64,000 bases of DNA from CAYMYN01 sp964394665 (GTDB lineage Bacteria > Planctomycetota > UBA1135 > GCA-002686595): assembly GCA_964394665.1 (NCBI GenBank), contig CAYMYN010000004.1:1-64000 (forward strand), given 5' to 3'. Below, in pieces: positions 32,821 to 40,945 of the stretch. The notes under the pieces are model-generated. The model ran no database searches. It was not told the origin of the DNA and worked only from the letters and a program-made list of their open reading frames with translations. Within the stretch, counting starts at the first letter, position 1. The number at the start of each line of letters is the position of its first letter. The translations under genes and the position numbers were made by a program.

Positions 32821-34032
32821 TCAGTCGTCGGCGAGCTCGAAGGGCGGCGCGTAGCCCCAGGCCGAGGGGCGCGGCCCCAGGTGGGCGGCGAGCCGCAGGC
32901 GGAGTTCGGGCGTGAGCTCGGACCGCGACCGCACGTCGCCTTCGTCCAGCAACTCCTCGAACCCGCGCGCGCCGGTGAGCAGGGCCGGGGCCTGGGAGAC
33001 ATCCAGCGCCAGGTGCGCGCCGCTCTCACGACCCGTCGTGACGCGCGGGCCGTCGGCCCCGAGCTCCAGGGTCCAACTCGCTTCGCCGACCCCCAGGGAA
33101 AGGGCGGGGCGCGGGAGTCCGGCGAGCGCCGGCGCCCAGGCGCTGGAGATCGCCCTGAGCGCCGCCGGCCAGTCGAGCACCGCGAGCATGCCCGCGCCGC
33201 CGAGGTTGCTGCGCTCCAGGAGCGCGCCGCGCCGGAACAGGGCCCGCGCGAGCGGGTGCGGATCGGGGAGCCGGGCGAACAGGGTCAGGCGCCCGTGTTC
33301 GAGGCACAACCGCCGCAGCATCGCGAGTACGGCCTCGATCCCTCGCTCGTCGCGCACGCCGCACTCGAGCAGCTCGAGCTCCTCGCGTACCCGGAACCGC
33401 AGGTAGGCGAGGGGGCGAGCGTCGCCGGGGTGCACGAGCGTGTGCGCGCGCGGCGCCATGGACTCCCAGTCGAGCGCGTCGGCGGTGCGCACCTCCGAGC
33501 AGGAGACGCCGCGATAGGAGTGGCCGTGGAGCTCGGGCAGGTGGGGAAGATCCTCGCCGACGAGGCCACGCCAGGGGGCGCCCTCGACCCTGGGTGGGAG
33601 GATCTCCGCTGGCACCCGCAGCGCCCACAGGTCGAAGGCCGGGGCGAAGCCGTGGCGGGTGAAGAACTCCGGCGCGCCCAGGGCGAGCGCGCCGAGCAAT
33701 CCGCGCCGCGCGGCAGTCGCGAGCGCCGCGCGCAGGAGTTCGCCACCGACCCCCGAGCCGCGCGCTTCCGGCTCCACGCCGAGCGGTCCGACGACCGCCA
33801 ACGGGAGGGGCGCTCCGCGCACTTGGATCCGGCGCGGGAGCAGGAGCGCGCACCCCTCCACTCGCCCGCTGCGCTCGGCCACCAGGGCCAGCTCGGGGTC
33901 GAACTCCGGGTGCGAGCGGGCGAGCTCGCGCACCAGACGCGACTCGCGCCCGGGGCGGTGGAAAGCGGCCTCCAGGACCCGCTCGGCCGCGGGGTCACCG
34001 GTTCGTTCCAGGGGGCGTAGCGCGATGGGCAT
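32821..34032 (-). CDS. GNAT N-acetyltransferase with C-terminal SCP2-like domain (Eis type)
   Basis: The product has 403 residues. The N-terminal GNAT domain has LPLAVVGPLGVEPEARGSGVGGELLRAAL, where the R/G-x-G-x-G/A pattern binds acetyl-CoA, and FFTRHGFAPAF as the final strands. A second GNAT-like segment follows at about 150-290, then a C-terminal region (about 300-400) matching the SCP2 sterol-carrier fold seen in Eis proteins. Eis enzymes acetylate amines, including aminoglycosides in some bacteria; the substrate here is unknown. Start ATG at 34032 has a TAGACT hexamer 10 nt upstream. It is convergent with the parvulin gene and not in an obvious operon. Confidence 0.8.
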   Translation of the reverse strand: MPIALRPLERTGDPAAERVLEAAFHRPGRESRLVRELARSHPEFDPELALVAERSGRVEGCALLLPRRIQVRGAPLPLAVVGPLGVEPEARGSGVGGELLRAALATAARRGLLGALALGAPEFFTRHGFAPAFDLWALRVPAEILPPRVEGAPWRGLVGEDLPHLPELHGHSYRGVSCSEVRTADALDWESMAPRAHTLVHPGDARPLAYLRFRVREELELLECGVRDERGIEAVLAMLRRLCLEHGRLTLFARLPDPHPLARALFRRGALLERSNLGGAGMLAVLDWPAALRAISSAWAPALAGLPRPALSLGVGEASWTLELGADGPRVTTGRESGAHLALDVSQAPALLTGARGFEELLDEGDVRSRSELTPELRLRLAAHLGPRPSAWGYAPPFELADD

Positions 34033-34042
34033 AGGGGGCCGA

Positions 34043-34048
34043 AGTCTA
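34043..34048 (-). promoter_or_regulatory. Candidate -10 hexamer TAGACT before the acetyltransferase gene
   Basis: On the minus strand, TAGACT lies 10 nt before the ATG at 34032. It fits the TANNNT pattern for leaderless starts. Confidence 0.45.
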
Positions 34049-34202
34049 CCCCGCCGCATCCACCGGCCCCGCGCGCGGGCAGCGCCCGCTCGTGGGGGAT
34101 CCGGGCCCTACCTGGAGCGCGGCGGCTGCAGACGCATCCTGGGCGGCGTGCCCGGGGGCTCCTTGCGCCCGCGCCGAGTCCCTGGCTGGCTCCCGTTGCG
34201 GC

Positions 34203-34541
34203 TCAGCGGCCCTCGCCGTCGAAGCCCCAGGTACCACGGATGTAGGCCTTGCGGACTCCGATGATGTCGAGCAGCCAGTCGCCCCATCCGAGATAGGGCC
34301 GCACGCGCGCTTCCTGGACCTCCATGTTGGGCAGATTGGCGTCGGCGGCGTTCTCTCGAGCGATGTTGAGCGCGCTCTTGGGGATGTCGATCGAGAGCAG
34401 GGTGAAGGCGAGGCCCGAGGACTCGAACGTGCCGGAGGTCTCGCTCGTGCGCTCGAAGGTCACGCTGGCACAGGAGGCCGCGAGGCAGAGGAGGGCGGCT
34501 CCGATGGAGCGCGAGGGGGTGACTCCGGGCGAGCGGGCCAT
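34203..34541 (-). CDS. Small lipoprotein
   Basis: The product has 112 residues. The signal ends in LCLAASC, with Cys24 as the lipidation site. The mature part (about 88 residues) has a predicted mixed fold with alternating Ser/Thr and hydrophobic strands, then helix-forming ALNIARENAAD, and ends in DIIGVRKAYIRGTWGF. No family is recognised. The short, single-domain lipoprotein form suggests an outer-membrane or periplasmic accessory protein. ATG at 34541 is preceded 6 nt upstream by TAGGTT on the minus strand. It is divergent from the sugar kinase gene at 34707. Confidence 0.7.
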   Translation of the reverse strand: MARSPGVTPSRSIGAALLCLAASCASVTFERTSETSGTFESSGLAFTLLSIDIPKSALNIARENAADANLPNMEVQEARVRPYLGWGDWLLDIIGVRKAYIRGTWGFDGEGR

Positions 34542-34547
34542 GACCGC

Positions 34548-34553
34548 AACCTA
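34548..34553 (-). promoter_or_regulatory. Candidate -10 hexamer TAGGTT before the small lipoprotein gene
   Basis: TAGGTT on the minus strand lies 6 nt before the ATG at 34541 and follows GC. Confidence 0.45.
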
Positions 34554-34693
34554 GCAGTCCGCGGGAACCCCCGCCAGCGCGCAGTGACCGGGAGTTCGCG
34601 CGCACGTTCCGACGTGCCACCCCCGTCCACAGGCGAGCGCGAGCGGTCCCGTGGAAGTGGGGTCCGACCGCCGCGGGGGCGTCGATCCTGCGG

Positions 34694-34699
34694 TATCCT
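34694..34699 (+). promoter_or_regulatory. Candidate -10 hexamer TATCCT, leaderless start of the sugar kinase gene
   Basis: TATCCT lies 7 nt before the GTG at 34707, with CCCCGGC between. No ribosome binding site is present. Confidence 0.5.
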
Positions 34700-34706
34700 C
34701 CCCGGC

Positions 34707-35924
34707 GTGCCCGCGCCGATCGCCGCCTCTCCGGATCCCCGCGCCCTCGTGCCTTCCCTGCTCGGCGGCTTCACCGAACGATTCGGCGCCGGCGCCGCTC
34801 CGCGCGTGTTCTTCGCCCCCGGGCGCGTCAACCTCATGGGCGCGCACCTCGACTACAACGGAGGGCCGGTCCTGCCGACCGCCGTCGACCGGGGGACGCT
34901 GATCGCCGCTGCGCCGCGCCCCGGGCGGCGCGTGCGCCTCGCCTGCCTCCGCGAGGGTCTGGATCTCGAGGTCGATCTCGAGCGCCTGCCCGAGATGCGG
35001 GCGGGTGCGTGGAGCGACTACCCCCTGGGCGTCCTACGCGAAGTGCTCGAACTCGCGCGCCAGCGCGGTTGCCTCGAACGGACGGGCGGGCTCGACCTGT
35101 ACTTCGGCGGCAATCTGCCCGTCGGGGCGGGGCTCTCTTCCTCGGCCTCGATCTGCGTGGGCACCGCCGTGGCCCTCGATCGAACCTGGGGCCTCGATCT
35201 GGCCCCCATGGATCGGGTGCACGCGGCGCTACGGGCCGAGCGCGGATTCGTCGGCGTGCAATGCGGCATCATGGACCCCTACGCCGTGGGATTGGCGCGG
35301 CCCGAGCACCTGCTGTGGCTCGACTGCAAGGACGCCACCTACGAGCACCTGCCCCTGGATCCGACGGCCTTCTCCATCGCAGTGGCCGACAGCGGCGTGC
35401 GCCGCGAGCTCGCCGCCGGCGAGTTCAACCGGCGGGTCGCGGAGTGCAACCGTGCGTTCTCCCACCTCGCCCCCCACGCGCCCGGTGCGCTCTGTCTCCG
35501 GGACGTTCCGTGGGCGGTCTTCGAGGAGCGTCGCGTCGAGTTGGAGCCGGTGCTGGCGCGTCGCGCCGAACATGTGCTGCGCGAGGTCGAACGCACGATC
35601 GCCGCCCGCTCGGCCCTACTCGGCGGGGACGTCGCGGCCTTCGGTCGGTTGGTCCAGGCCGCCCACGTCTCGTTGCGCGATCTCTACGAGGTCTCCTGTC
35701 GTGAACTCGACCAGATCGTCGCGGACGCCCACGGATGCGCGGGGGTGCTCGGCGCGCGCCTGACCGGCGCTGGATTCGGCGGCTGCGCCGTGATCCTCGT
35801 GCGCAAGGGCGCCGAGGGAGAACTCGCTGAGCGCCTCACACGCGGGTTCCGCGCCGCATTCGGCCGCGAGGTTCCCCTGTGGTTCTTCCGCGGCGACGAA
35901 GGCCCGCGCGAACTCGAGGGCTGA
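34707..35924 (+). CDS. GHMP sugar kinase of the galactokinase family, galacturonokinase-like site
   Basis: The product has 405 residues. GHMP motifs are visible: PGRVNLMGAHLDYNGG (motif 1), PVGAGLSSSAS (motif 2, ATP binding), GIMDPYAV (catalytic Asp region) and GARLTGAGFGGCAVILV (motif 3). Galactokinases usually have G-E-H in motif 1, where the Glu contacts the 6-hydroxyl of galactose. Here residue 46 is Ala (GAH). From recall, plant galacturonokinase has the same G-A-H and a similar GARxxGAGFxGC motif 3. The enzyme may therefore phosphorylate galacturonate or another C6-altered galactose; galactose remains possible. GTG at 34707 follows a TATCCT hexamer by 7 nt. It is convergent with the Trp/Tyr-rich protein gene across a terminator. 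Confidence 0.82.
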   Translation: MPAPIAASPDPRALVPSLLGGFTERFGAGAAPRVFFAPGRVNLMGAHLDYNGGPVLPTAVDRGTLIAAAPRPGRRVRLACLREGLDLEVDLERLPEMRAGAWSDYPLGVLREVLELARQRGCLERTGGLDLYFGGNLPVGAGLSSSASICVGTAVALDRTWGLDLAPMDRVHAALRAERGFVGVQCGIMDPYAVGLARPEHLLWLDCKDATYEHLPLDPTAFSIAVADSGVRRELAAGEFNRRVAECNRAFSHLAPHAPGALCLRDVPWAVFEERRVELEPVLARRAEHVLREVERTIAARSALLGGDVAAFGRLVQAAHVSLRDLYEVSCRELDQIVADAHGCAGVLGARLTGAGFGGCAVILVRKGAEGELAERLTRGFRAAFGREVPLWFFRGDEGPRELEG

Positions 35925-35959
35925 CAGCCCTCTCCGGGCGCTCTTCCCCGAACGCAGGA

Positions 35960-35991
35960 GGACGCCCCGGGCAGCGAGGCACGGGGCGTCC
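35960..35991. terminator. Bidirectional hairpin between convergent genes
   Basis: GGACGCCCCG (35960-35969) and CGGGGCGTCC (35982-35991) form a perfect 10-bp stem with a 12-nt loop. It lies midway between the stops at 35924 (plus) and 36024 (minus) and can serve both. Confidence 0.6.
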
Positions 35992-36023
35992 GGTGCGAGC
36001 GAGGGTTCCCTCCTCGAGGGACT

Positions 36024-38396
36024 TCAGCGGACCTCGGCCGGAAGCGCGCGGCGCGCCGCACCGAGGATCCGATCGCCGACGGGCGTGGCCGCGACCTGGT
36101 CGCTGAAGGGCGACTCGAGCAACTCGACGGCTTTCGCGGGGGCCGCGCTGAAGAGGTAGTTGGCCGCGAGCAGCAGGCGAGCGTCGTCGTCGAGGAAGTG
36201 GTCCTCGAGGTAGGCTTCGAGCTGCGCGAGGTGGCGCTCGAAGTCGCTCGGGTCGCCGTAGTAGCGACGCTTGTCGACGACGTCCGCCAGATCGGGCTCG
36301 AGATCGAGACCGCGGCGCAGGGCGAACGCCCCGTAGTGGTAGTCGCCGGTCGCGAACAAGGCGTCGGAGAGCACCAGATAGAGCACGCCGTCGCGCGGCT
36401 CGAACTCGATCGCCTTCGCGTAGAAACGCACGGCATCGCCATAGCGACCCTCGACGAAAGCGCGATCGCCCAGGGCCAGGTACTCGAGCGCCGCGCGGTG
36501 CAGCGCGCCAGAGGTCGGGGCTTGGCCGAAGGACTGTCCGCCCTCGGGCTGGGTGGCCGGCGGCGTGGCGATGGGTTCGGCCTGCGGCTGGGGTTCCGTG
36601 TCGTACGTCTCCTGCGCCACGCCCGAACTCCCGTAGGAGTGCTCGTCCACGATCGTCGTGTAGTGGTACGTGACGATGGGGGCGGTGTACCAGTACGACC
36701 AGGGGACATAGGTCACGTAACGCGGCCGGTAGTACCAGGGGTACCACCAGGAGGCGTAGCTGTGGGAGGGCCAGTAACCCCAGGAGCCCCAGCCGAACCC
36801 GAAGAACCAGCTGTAGGAGCCGCTACTCCACCAACCGCAGTAGGTCGGGTACCAGTGGTGCCAGAACCAATAGTGGCCGTGCGGGTGGTTGAAGTGGCCG
36901 TCCTTCCAACCCTCCTTCCAGCCGTCCTTCCACCCGTCGTGGTATCCGTCGTGGTATCCGTCGTCGTACCCGCCACCGAGGTCGCCGCCGAGCGCGGAAG
37001 TCACCGCGCCGCCGGTGAAGCTCCCCAATGCCGTGCGGACGCCGACGTCGACGGCCACGGCAGCCCCAAGTCCTGCGGCCTGGGCGCGGGCGCGCAGATC
37101 GGCGTCGTTGCCGAGGGACTCCTGGTGGCGCTTGCGGAGATCGGCGACCTCCCGCGCGGAGGTCGGTGCGTCGGCGCCGCGCTGGGGGCGCGTGTCCGTG
37201 CGAGCGCGGCCGCGATCCAGGGTGGGCTGCTCGCTCGTCGGCCTGCGTTGGGCCACCTCGCTCGGTCCACGGCCCTGCGAGCCGATGCGTTCGAGGGCCG
37301 CGCGGCGGGCATCCTCCAGGCTGCGACGGCGCGTGTTGGCCGGGCCGTTCTCCACCCGGGTGGGGACGGCATCGGCGCGCGCGGCGTTGCGCTCGAGCGA
37401 CCCATCGCGACGGGATGTCGGCGTGGTGTCGCGGCGAGTCGTCGTGGACGTGCGAGGGTCCTGGACCTCGCGCGGGGCACGGTAGCGTTCCGCGAGGTCG
37501 CGCTCGGCCAGGGTGCGTTCGCTGCCCGGGCGGGTCGGGACGAATCGGCCTCCCGTGTCCGCTGGCAGCTCGAGGGCTCGGCGCCTCACGCTCGAGGGCG
37601 CTTCGACGGACCCGACGAGCCGGGGGACTTCGGTGCGTTGGACGGGTCGCGCCGCGTCCCGCAGGTCGATCACGCGCGGCTGGGAGCCGAGGCGATCGGA
37701 ACCCGTTCCGCCGCGGTAGTCCCGGACGAGGGTGCCGTCCGGGTCGGTGATCGTGCTCGACGTCAGCCCGCCTCGGTACGGAGGCGTGGCGCGCTCGGTG
37801 GACCCAGGCAGGCTGCGCTCGGGCGAGGCCCCGACGGAGCGCCCTTCGACGGTGCGCGGCTGGCTGGATTCCGGCGTGTAGCCACGCGACGGGCTCCAGC
37901 GAGTCGTCGGAGTCGCGTCCGCCGGGCGCGCCGGAGACGGCTGACCGTAGCTCCCCCCCGTGCTCGGTGTGACCGGGCGCACGGGAGCCGGGGTCGGCAC
38001 AACCCGCGGCTGGCTAGGAGTGGGCACCATCCGCGGCTGGCTGGGAGCCGGGGAAGGGGTCGCGGGACGACTCTGGGGCGTGCTCGGCCGGGCCTGCGGG
38101 ATGCTCGGGCGCGATTGGGGAACACTCGCCGGCCGGGACTGGGGCGCCGGCGTGCTGGCGGGCCGGCTGGGGGCCGGGGAAGGTCGGGACTGGGCGGCGC
38201 TCCGGCTGGGCGTGGAGCTCGGGCCCGTGCGGTTCGAACCGGAGGGTGTCCCGCTCTGGGGGCGCTGCACGAGCGCCGCGACGACGTCGGTTCGGGAATC
38301 CTGGGCCTCGGTCAGCGGGTCCCCCTGCGCCACGCTGCCGGAAGCGATCAGGGTGCCGAGGAGCAGGGACAGGGTGGGGAGGATCGTGTCGCGCAT
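36024..38396 (-). CDS. Exported Trp/Tyr-rich repeat protein with C-terminal TPR region
   Basis: The product has 790 residues in four zones. A signal peptide ends near SVAQG (about 1-24). Residues about 45-470 are Pro/Ser/Arg/Thr-rich and low-complexity, with many SRPS, QPR and RPATP-like repeats, so probably disordered. Residues 477-500 are six perfect tetrads of the form [YW][DHK][DE]G (YDDG, YHDG twice, WKDG, WKEG, WKDG), followed by about 90 residues (to 590) dominated by Trp, Tyr, His, Gly and Ser. Residues about 630-780 are helical, with a TPR-like pair EYLALGDRAFVEGRYGDAVR and KAIEFEPRDG. ATG at 38396 gives the signal peptide. The likely location is the periplasm or cell surface; function unknown. 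Confidence 0.75.
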   Translation of the reverse strand: MRDTILPTLSLLLGTLIASGSVAQGDPLTEAQDSRTDVVAALVQRPQSGTPSGSNRTGPSSTPSRSAAQSRPSPAPSRPASTPAPQSRPASVPQSRPSIPQARPSTPQSRPATPSPAPSQPRMVPTPSQPRVVPTPAPVRPVTPSTGGSYGQPSPARPADATPTTRWSPSRGYTPESSQPRTVEGRSVGASPERSLPGSTERATPPYRGGLTSSTITDPDGTLVRDYRGGTGSDRLGSQPRVIDLRDAARPVQRTEVPRLVGSVEAPSSVRRRALELPADTGGRFVPTRPGSERTLAERDLAERYRAPREVQDPRTSTTTRRDTTPTSRRDGSLERNAARADAVPTRVENGPANTRRRSLEDARRAALERIGSQGRGPSEVAQRRPTSEQPTLDRGRARTDTRPQRGADAPTSAREVADLRKRHQESLGNDADLRARAQAAGLGAAVAVDVGVRTALGSFTGGAVTSALGGDLGGGYDDGYHDGYHDGWKDGWKEGWKDGHFNHPHGHYWFWHHWYPTYCGWWSSGSYSWFFGFGWGSWGYWPSHSYASWWYPWYYRPRYVTYVPWSYWYTAPIVTYHYTTIVDEHSYGSSGVAQETYDTEPQPQAEPIATPPATQPEGGQSFGQAPTSGALHRAALEYLALGDRAFVEGRYGDAVRFYAKAIEFEPRDGVLYLVLSDALFATGDYHYGAFALRRGLDLEPDLADVVDKRRYYGDPSDFERHLAQLEAYLEDHFLDDDARLLLAANYLFSAAPAKAVELLESPFSDQVAATPVGDRILGAARRALPAEVR
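36897..36968 (-). repeat. Six in-frame tetrapeptide repeats (12-bp units) inside the Trp/Tyr-rich protein
   Basis: The 72 bp encode six [YW][DHK][DE]G units in a row. On the plus strand they read as degenerate 12-bp blocks such as GCCGTCCTTCCA and GTGGTATCC. The repeat is coding and close to perfect at the protein level. Confidence 0.75.
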
Positions 38397-38609
38397 GGTG
38401 GGACCTCGGTGGCGTCGCGCGGGAGCGCGAGGGACCCCTAGGGCAAGGGCTGTGCCGGACAGGGTCTCCGCGATCGGCCCGCCGGGGGGTCCTGTAGGCC
38501 CCACCGGGCGTCCGCGGGCCGACCAGCGGGCCGATTCCGGATCGGGCTGCCGCCCGTGTCCACCGGGGAGGACGCGCACCGACTCTCCCCAGGGGGACAG
38601 AGCTGGGGG

Positions 38610-39818
38610 TCAGGGAGCCAGGGGCAGGAGCACTTGGGCCCGCGGGCCCTCGGCGCCTGGCGGCCGCAGGCGGGCGCGGGCTGGCCAGGCGGCCGTCACG
38701 CCCTCGGGTGATGCCCGACCGAGCTCGCGCAGGAGCTCCGAGTCGATCTCGAGCGGATCGTCCACGAGCAGGGCGAGCGCGCTCCCGGCCGGTTCGGTGC
38801 GGTACCCCACGGGGAGTTCGGCCGGCGCGTCGCCGGCCAGGACCAGGAACAGCGCGACTGGAGCTCCGCGCGGGTCCAGCTCGACGCGCAGGGATGCGTC
38901 CAACGTGAGGGGCTCCAGTTCCTCCGCCTCGGCCGCGAGCAAGCTCGTGAAGCGTCGCTCCGCCGTCGGCCAATCGCAGCCCTCGGGGAGTTCGACCCGC
39001 CGCAGCCGCTGGCGCGAGACCTCGACGAGCTGCGGCGGTCGCGTCCCGCTCGCCGGTGGGGGGGGCCGCATGTCGTGGGGCTGGAAGAAGGCGTCCACGT
39101 GGCGCACGTCGAGCTCGACCTCGGTCAGCTCCTCGCGCCAGACCGGCTGTCCCCGGACCTGGAAGTCGAACCGTGCGGGCCAGCTCCGGCCCTCGAACCG
39201 GGCCCACTCGATCCCCGCGAACCGCTCGTGGACCGTCCCCAGCGAGTCCCGGACCTCGATCGAGGTCGGGCCCGCGCCCCCCGCGTCCAGGTGCGCGACC
39301 AGGACCCGTCCCCCCGCGAGCTCGGCGCGCCGTTGGTCGCTCCCGCCGATCCACGTCGCCCCGTGGGGCCAGAGCATCAGGGCCTGACGGAGTTCGAGCG
39401 CGCCGAGCAGCCCCGCCGCTTCCTCGCCCGCCAACTGGCGCGAGCGAGCTTGGTCGGGCTCGAGCACCCACGCCGAGGCCCCGAAGCGGTAGGCGATGCG
39501 CCGTCCTCCAGGCCGCCCGGCGAGGGGCTCGAGCCGCCAGCGCGCGCGGTCCGGAAAGGCGAACGTCACGACGAGCTGGTGAGGGGCGGGCGCTGGCGAC
39601 CCCTCGGGGACGTGGAAGTGGACGACCGAGCGTGCCTGGAGGGCGAGCAGTCCCCCGACTCGGGAGCGCGCTCCGGGGGGGGCCCCATCCGGGCCCCGAT
39701 CCGGTTCCCCCTGCGGTGCGACCACGGCGAGCCCCGCGAGGATCCAAGCCCACCCGGGGGCGACGCGACCCCGACGGCGGGGGGCCGCTCCGGCGGCGAG
39801 GGGGACACACGACCGCAT
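38610..39818 (-). CDS. Exported protein of unknown function
   Basis: The product has 402 residues. After a short Arg-rich start, a hydrophobic stretch (about 20-35, WAWILAGLAVVA) ends near PQGEP and may be a signal peptide or anchor. The rest is mixed strand and helix, with many ARWRLEPL and GGRRIAYRFG type strands, and shows an LolA/MucB-like beta feel around residues 60-230. That similarity is weak. No catalytic motif is seen. ATG at 39818 is preceded by TAGCTT at 6 nt on the minus strand. The HEAT-like lipoprotein gene lies upstream on the same strand with a 54-bp gap, but the hexamer between the two suggests a separate promoter. Confidence 0.65.
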   Translation of the reverse strand: MRSCVPLAAGAAPRRRGRVAPGWAWILAGLAVVAPQGEPDRGPDGAPPGARSRVGGLLALQARSVVHFHVPEGSPAPAPHQLVVTFAFPDRARWRLEPLAGRPGGRRIAYRFGASAWVLEPDQARSRQLAGEEAAGLLGALELRQALMLWPHGATWIGGSDQRRAELAGGRVLVAHLDAGGAGPTSIEVRDSLGTVHERFAGIEWARFEGRSWPARFDFQVRGQPVWREELTEVELDVRHVDAFFQPHDMRPPPPASGTRPPQLVEVSRQRLRRVELPEGCDWPTAERRFTSLLAAEAEELEPLTLDASLRVELDPRGAPVALFLVLAGDAPAELPVGYRTEPAGSALALLVDDPLEIDSELLRELGRASPEGVTAAWPARARLRPPGAEGPRAQVLLPLAP

Positions 39819-39824
39819 CCGGTC

Positions 39825-39830
39825 AAGCTA
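39825..39830 (-). promoter_or_regulatory. Candidate -10 hexamer TAGCTT before the exported protein gene
   Basis: On the minus strand, TAGCTT lies 6 nt before the ATG at 39818. Confidence 0.4.
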
Positions 39831-39872
39831 ACCCCGATCGTCCTCCCTCGCCCCCTCGGGACACGGTTCGGC

Positions 39873-40799
39873 TCAGGGCAGGCGGGCCGACCACTCCTTC
39901 CAGCGGCCGACGTCGAGGGCGTAGTTGTGCCCTGACAGGGCGACCAGGTCCGGGAGGATGCGTTGGCGAAGGTCCCGGTTGCCATCGTCCATGGCCTGCG
40001 TGAGGGCGCGCGCCGCGGCCCCCTTGTGCTCCGGGTCGTACTTGCCCAGGCCGGCGATCGCCCGGCTCGCGGCGGCCGACACGAGCGGGAAGGCGTCGTA
40101 CAGCAGGGCCGAGATCTGGGGGATCGCCTCGACGTCGCCCAGGTGACCGAGGAGCAGGGCCGCCTGGGCGCGGACCATCGGCTCGGTGTCGCTCAGGGCC
40201 ATCCGTCCGCTGCGCCGCATGCAGGGCTGGTCCACTCCGACCTCGGCCAGGCTGCGGAGGCAGTACGCCGCCGACCAGCGCAGCTTCGAGTCGGGTGCCT
40301 CCGCGAGCAGGTCGCAGATCGGGCCGGTCGGCGTGTCGGGGCTCTGCAACAGGGTCAGACCGAGGAGGGCGTTGTTGCGCACGCGATCGTCCCGGTCGTG
40401 CAGCGCGGCGAGCAAGGGAGCCAGGACGTCCGGGGCGCGGGTGAACCCGAGCGCGGCGGCGGCCACGGTCCGGTTCTGGGGCGGCCCGGTCTCGAGCTCG
40501 TGCACGAGCTCGTCCTTGCGGCGCAGGGTCTGCTCGCGGAGCCAGGTCCCGAGCAGGTCCCGCTTGCGGGCGTCCTGGGCCGAGGTCTCGCTCCAGGTCA
40601 TCCGGGTCCACTCGCTGATCGAGTTGGAGAGGTCCGCCAGGAACTTCCCCACGCTCGTGTCGGGCAGCGGTGTGTTGCCGATCGGGGTCGCGGGTTGCGC
40701 GCCGGCGAGGTCCTGCTCCTGGGACGTGGAGGCGCACGCGCCGAGGCCGAGCAGCGCCACGGAGAATAGGAACGGGGCGGGAATCCTGGGGCGGGTCAT
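39873..40799 (-). CDS. HEAT-repeat lipoprotein
   Basis: The product has 308 residues. The signal ends in LLGLGAC, with Cys22 lipidated. After a linker (about 25-80), the protein has HEAT/PBS-lyase-type repeats of about 35 residues: AAAALGFTRAPDVLAPLLAA, DRVRNNALLGLTLLQ, RWSAAYCLRSLAEVG, VRAQAALLLGHLGDVEAIPQ and AASRAIAGLGKYDP. HEAT arrays bind other proteins. Anchored in the envelope, it may act as a scaffold, but its partner is unknown. ATG at 40799 gives the lipoprotein signal. It is divergent from the dehydrogenase gene. Confidence 0.82.
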   Translation of the reverse strand: MTRPRIPAPFLFSVALLGLGACASTSQEQDLAGAQPATPIGNTPLPDTSVGKFLADLSNSISEWTRMTWSETSAQDARKRDLLGTWLREQTLRRKDELVHELETGPPQNRTVAAAALGFTRAPDVLAPLLAALHDRDDRVRNNALLGLTLLQSPDTPTGPICDLLAEAPDSKLRWSAAYCLRSLAEVGVDQPCMRRSGRMALSDTEPMVRAQAALLLGHLGDVEAIPQISALLYDAFPLVSAAASRAIAGLGKYDPEHKGAAARALTQAMDDGNRDLRQRILPDLVALSGHNYALDVGRWKEWSARLP

Positions 40800-40945
40800 G
40801 GACGGGGTGGACGCGGGGTGAGAGGCCTTCTTCCCAGGCGGCCGCGCGGCCGCCCGAAGGTGGGGGACCCAAGGTACCGCTGGCGCGGACCCCGGTCCCG
40901 GGCGGATCCCGCCGGTCCGTCGTAGGCTGGGGGTAGACCCCACCC

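Noticed and set aside
36897..36968. The 12-bp repeats as a CRISPR or intergenic satellite
   Set aside because: The units are in frame inside a coding region, without spacers, and encode a tetrapeptide repeat.
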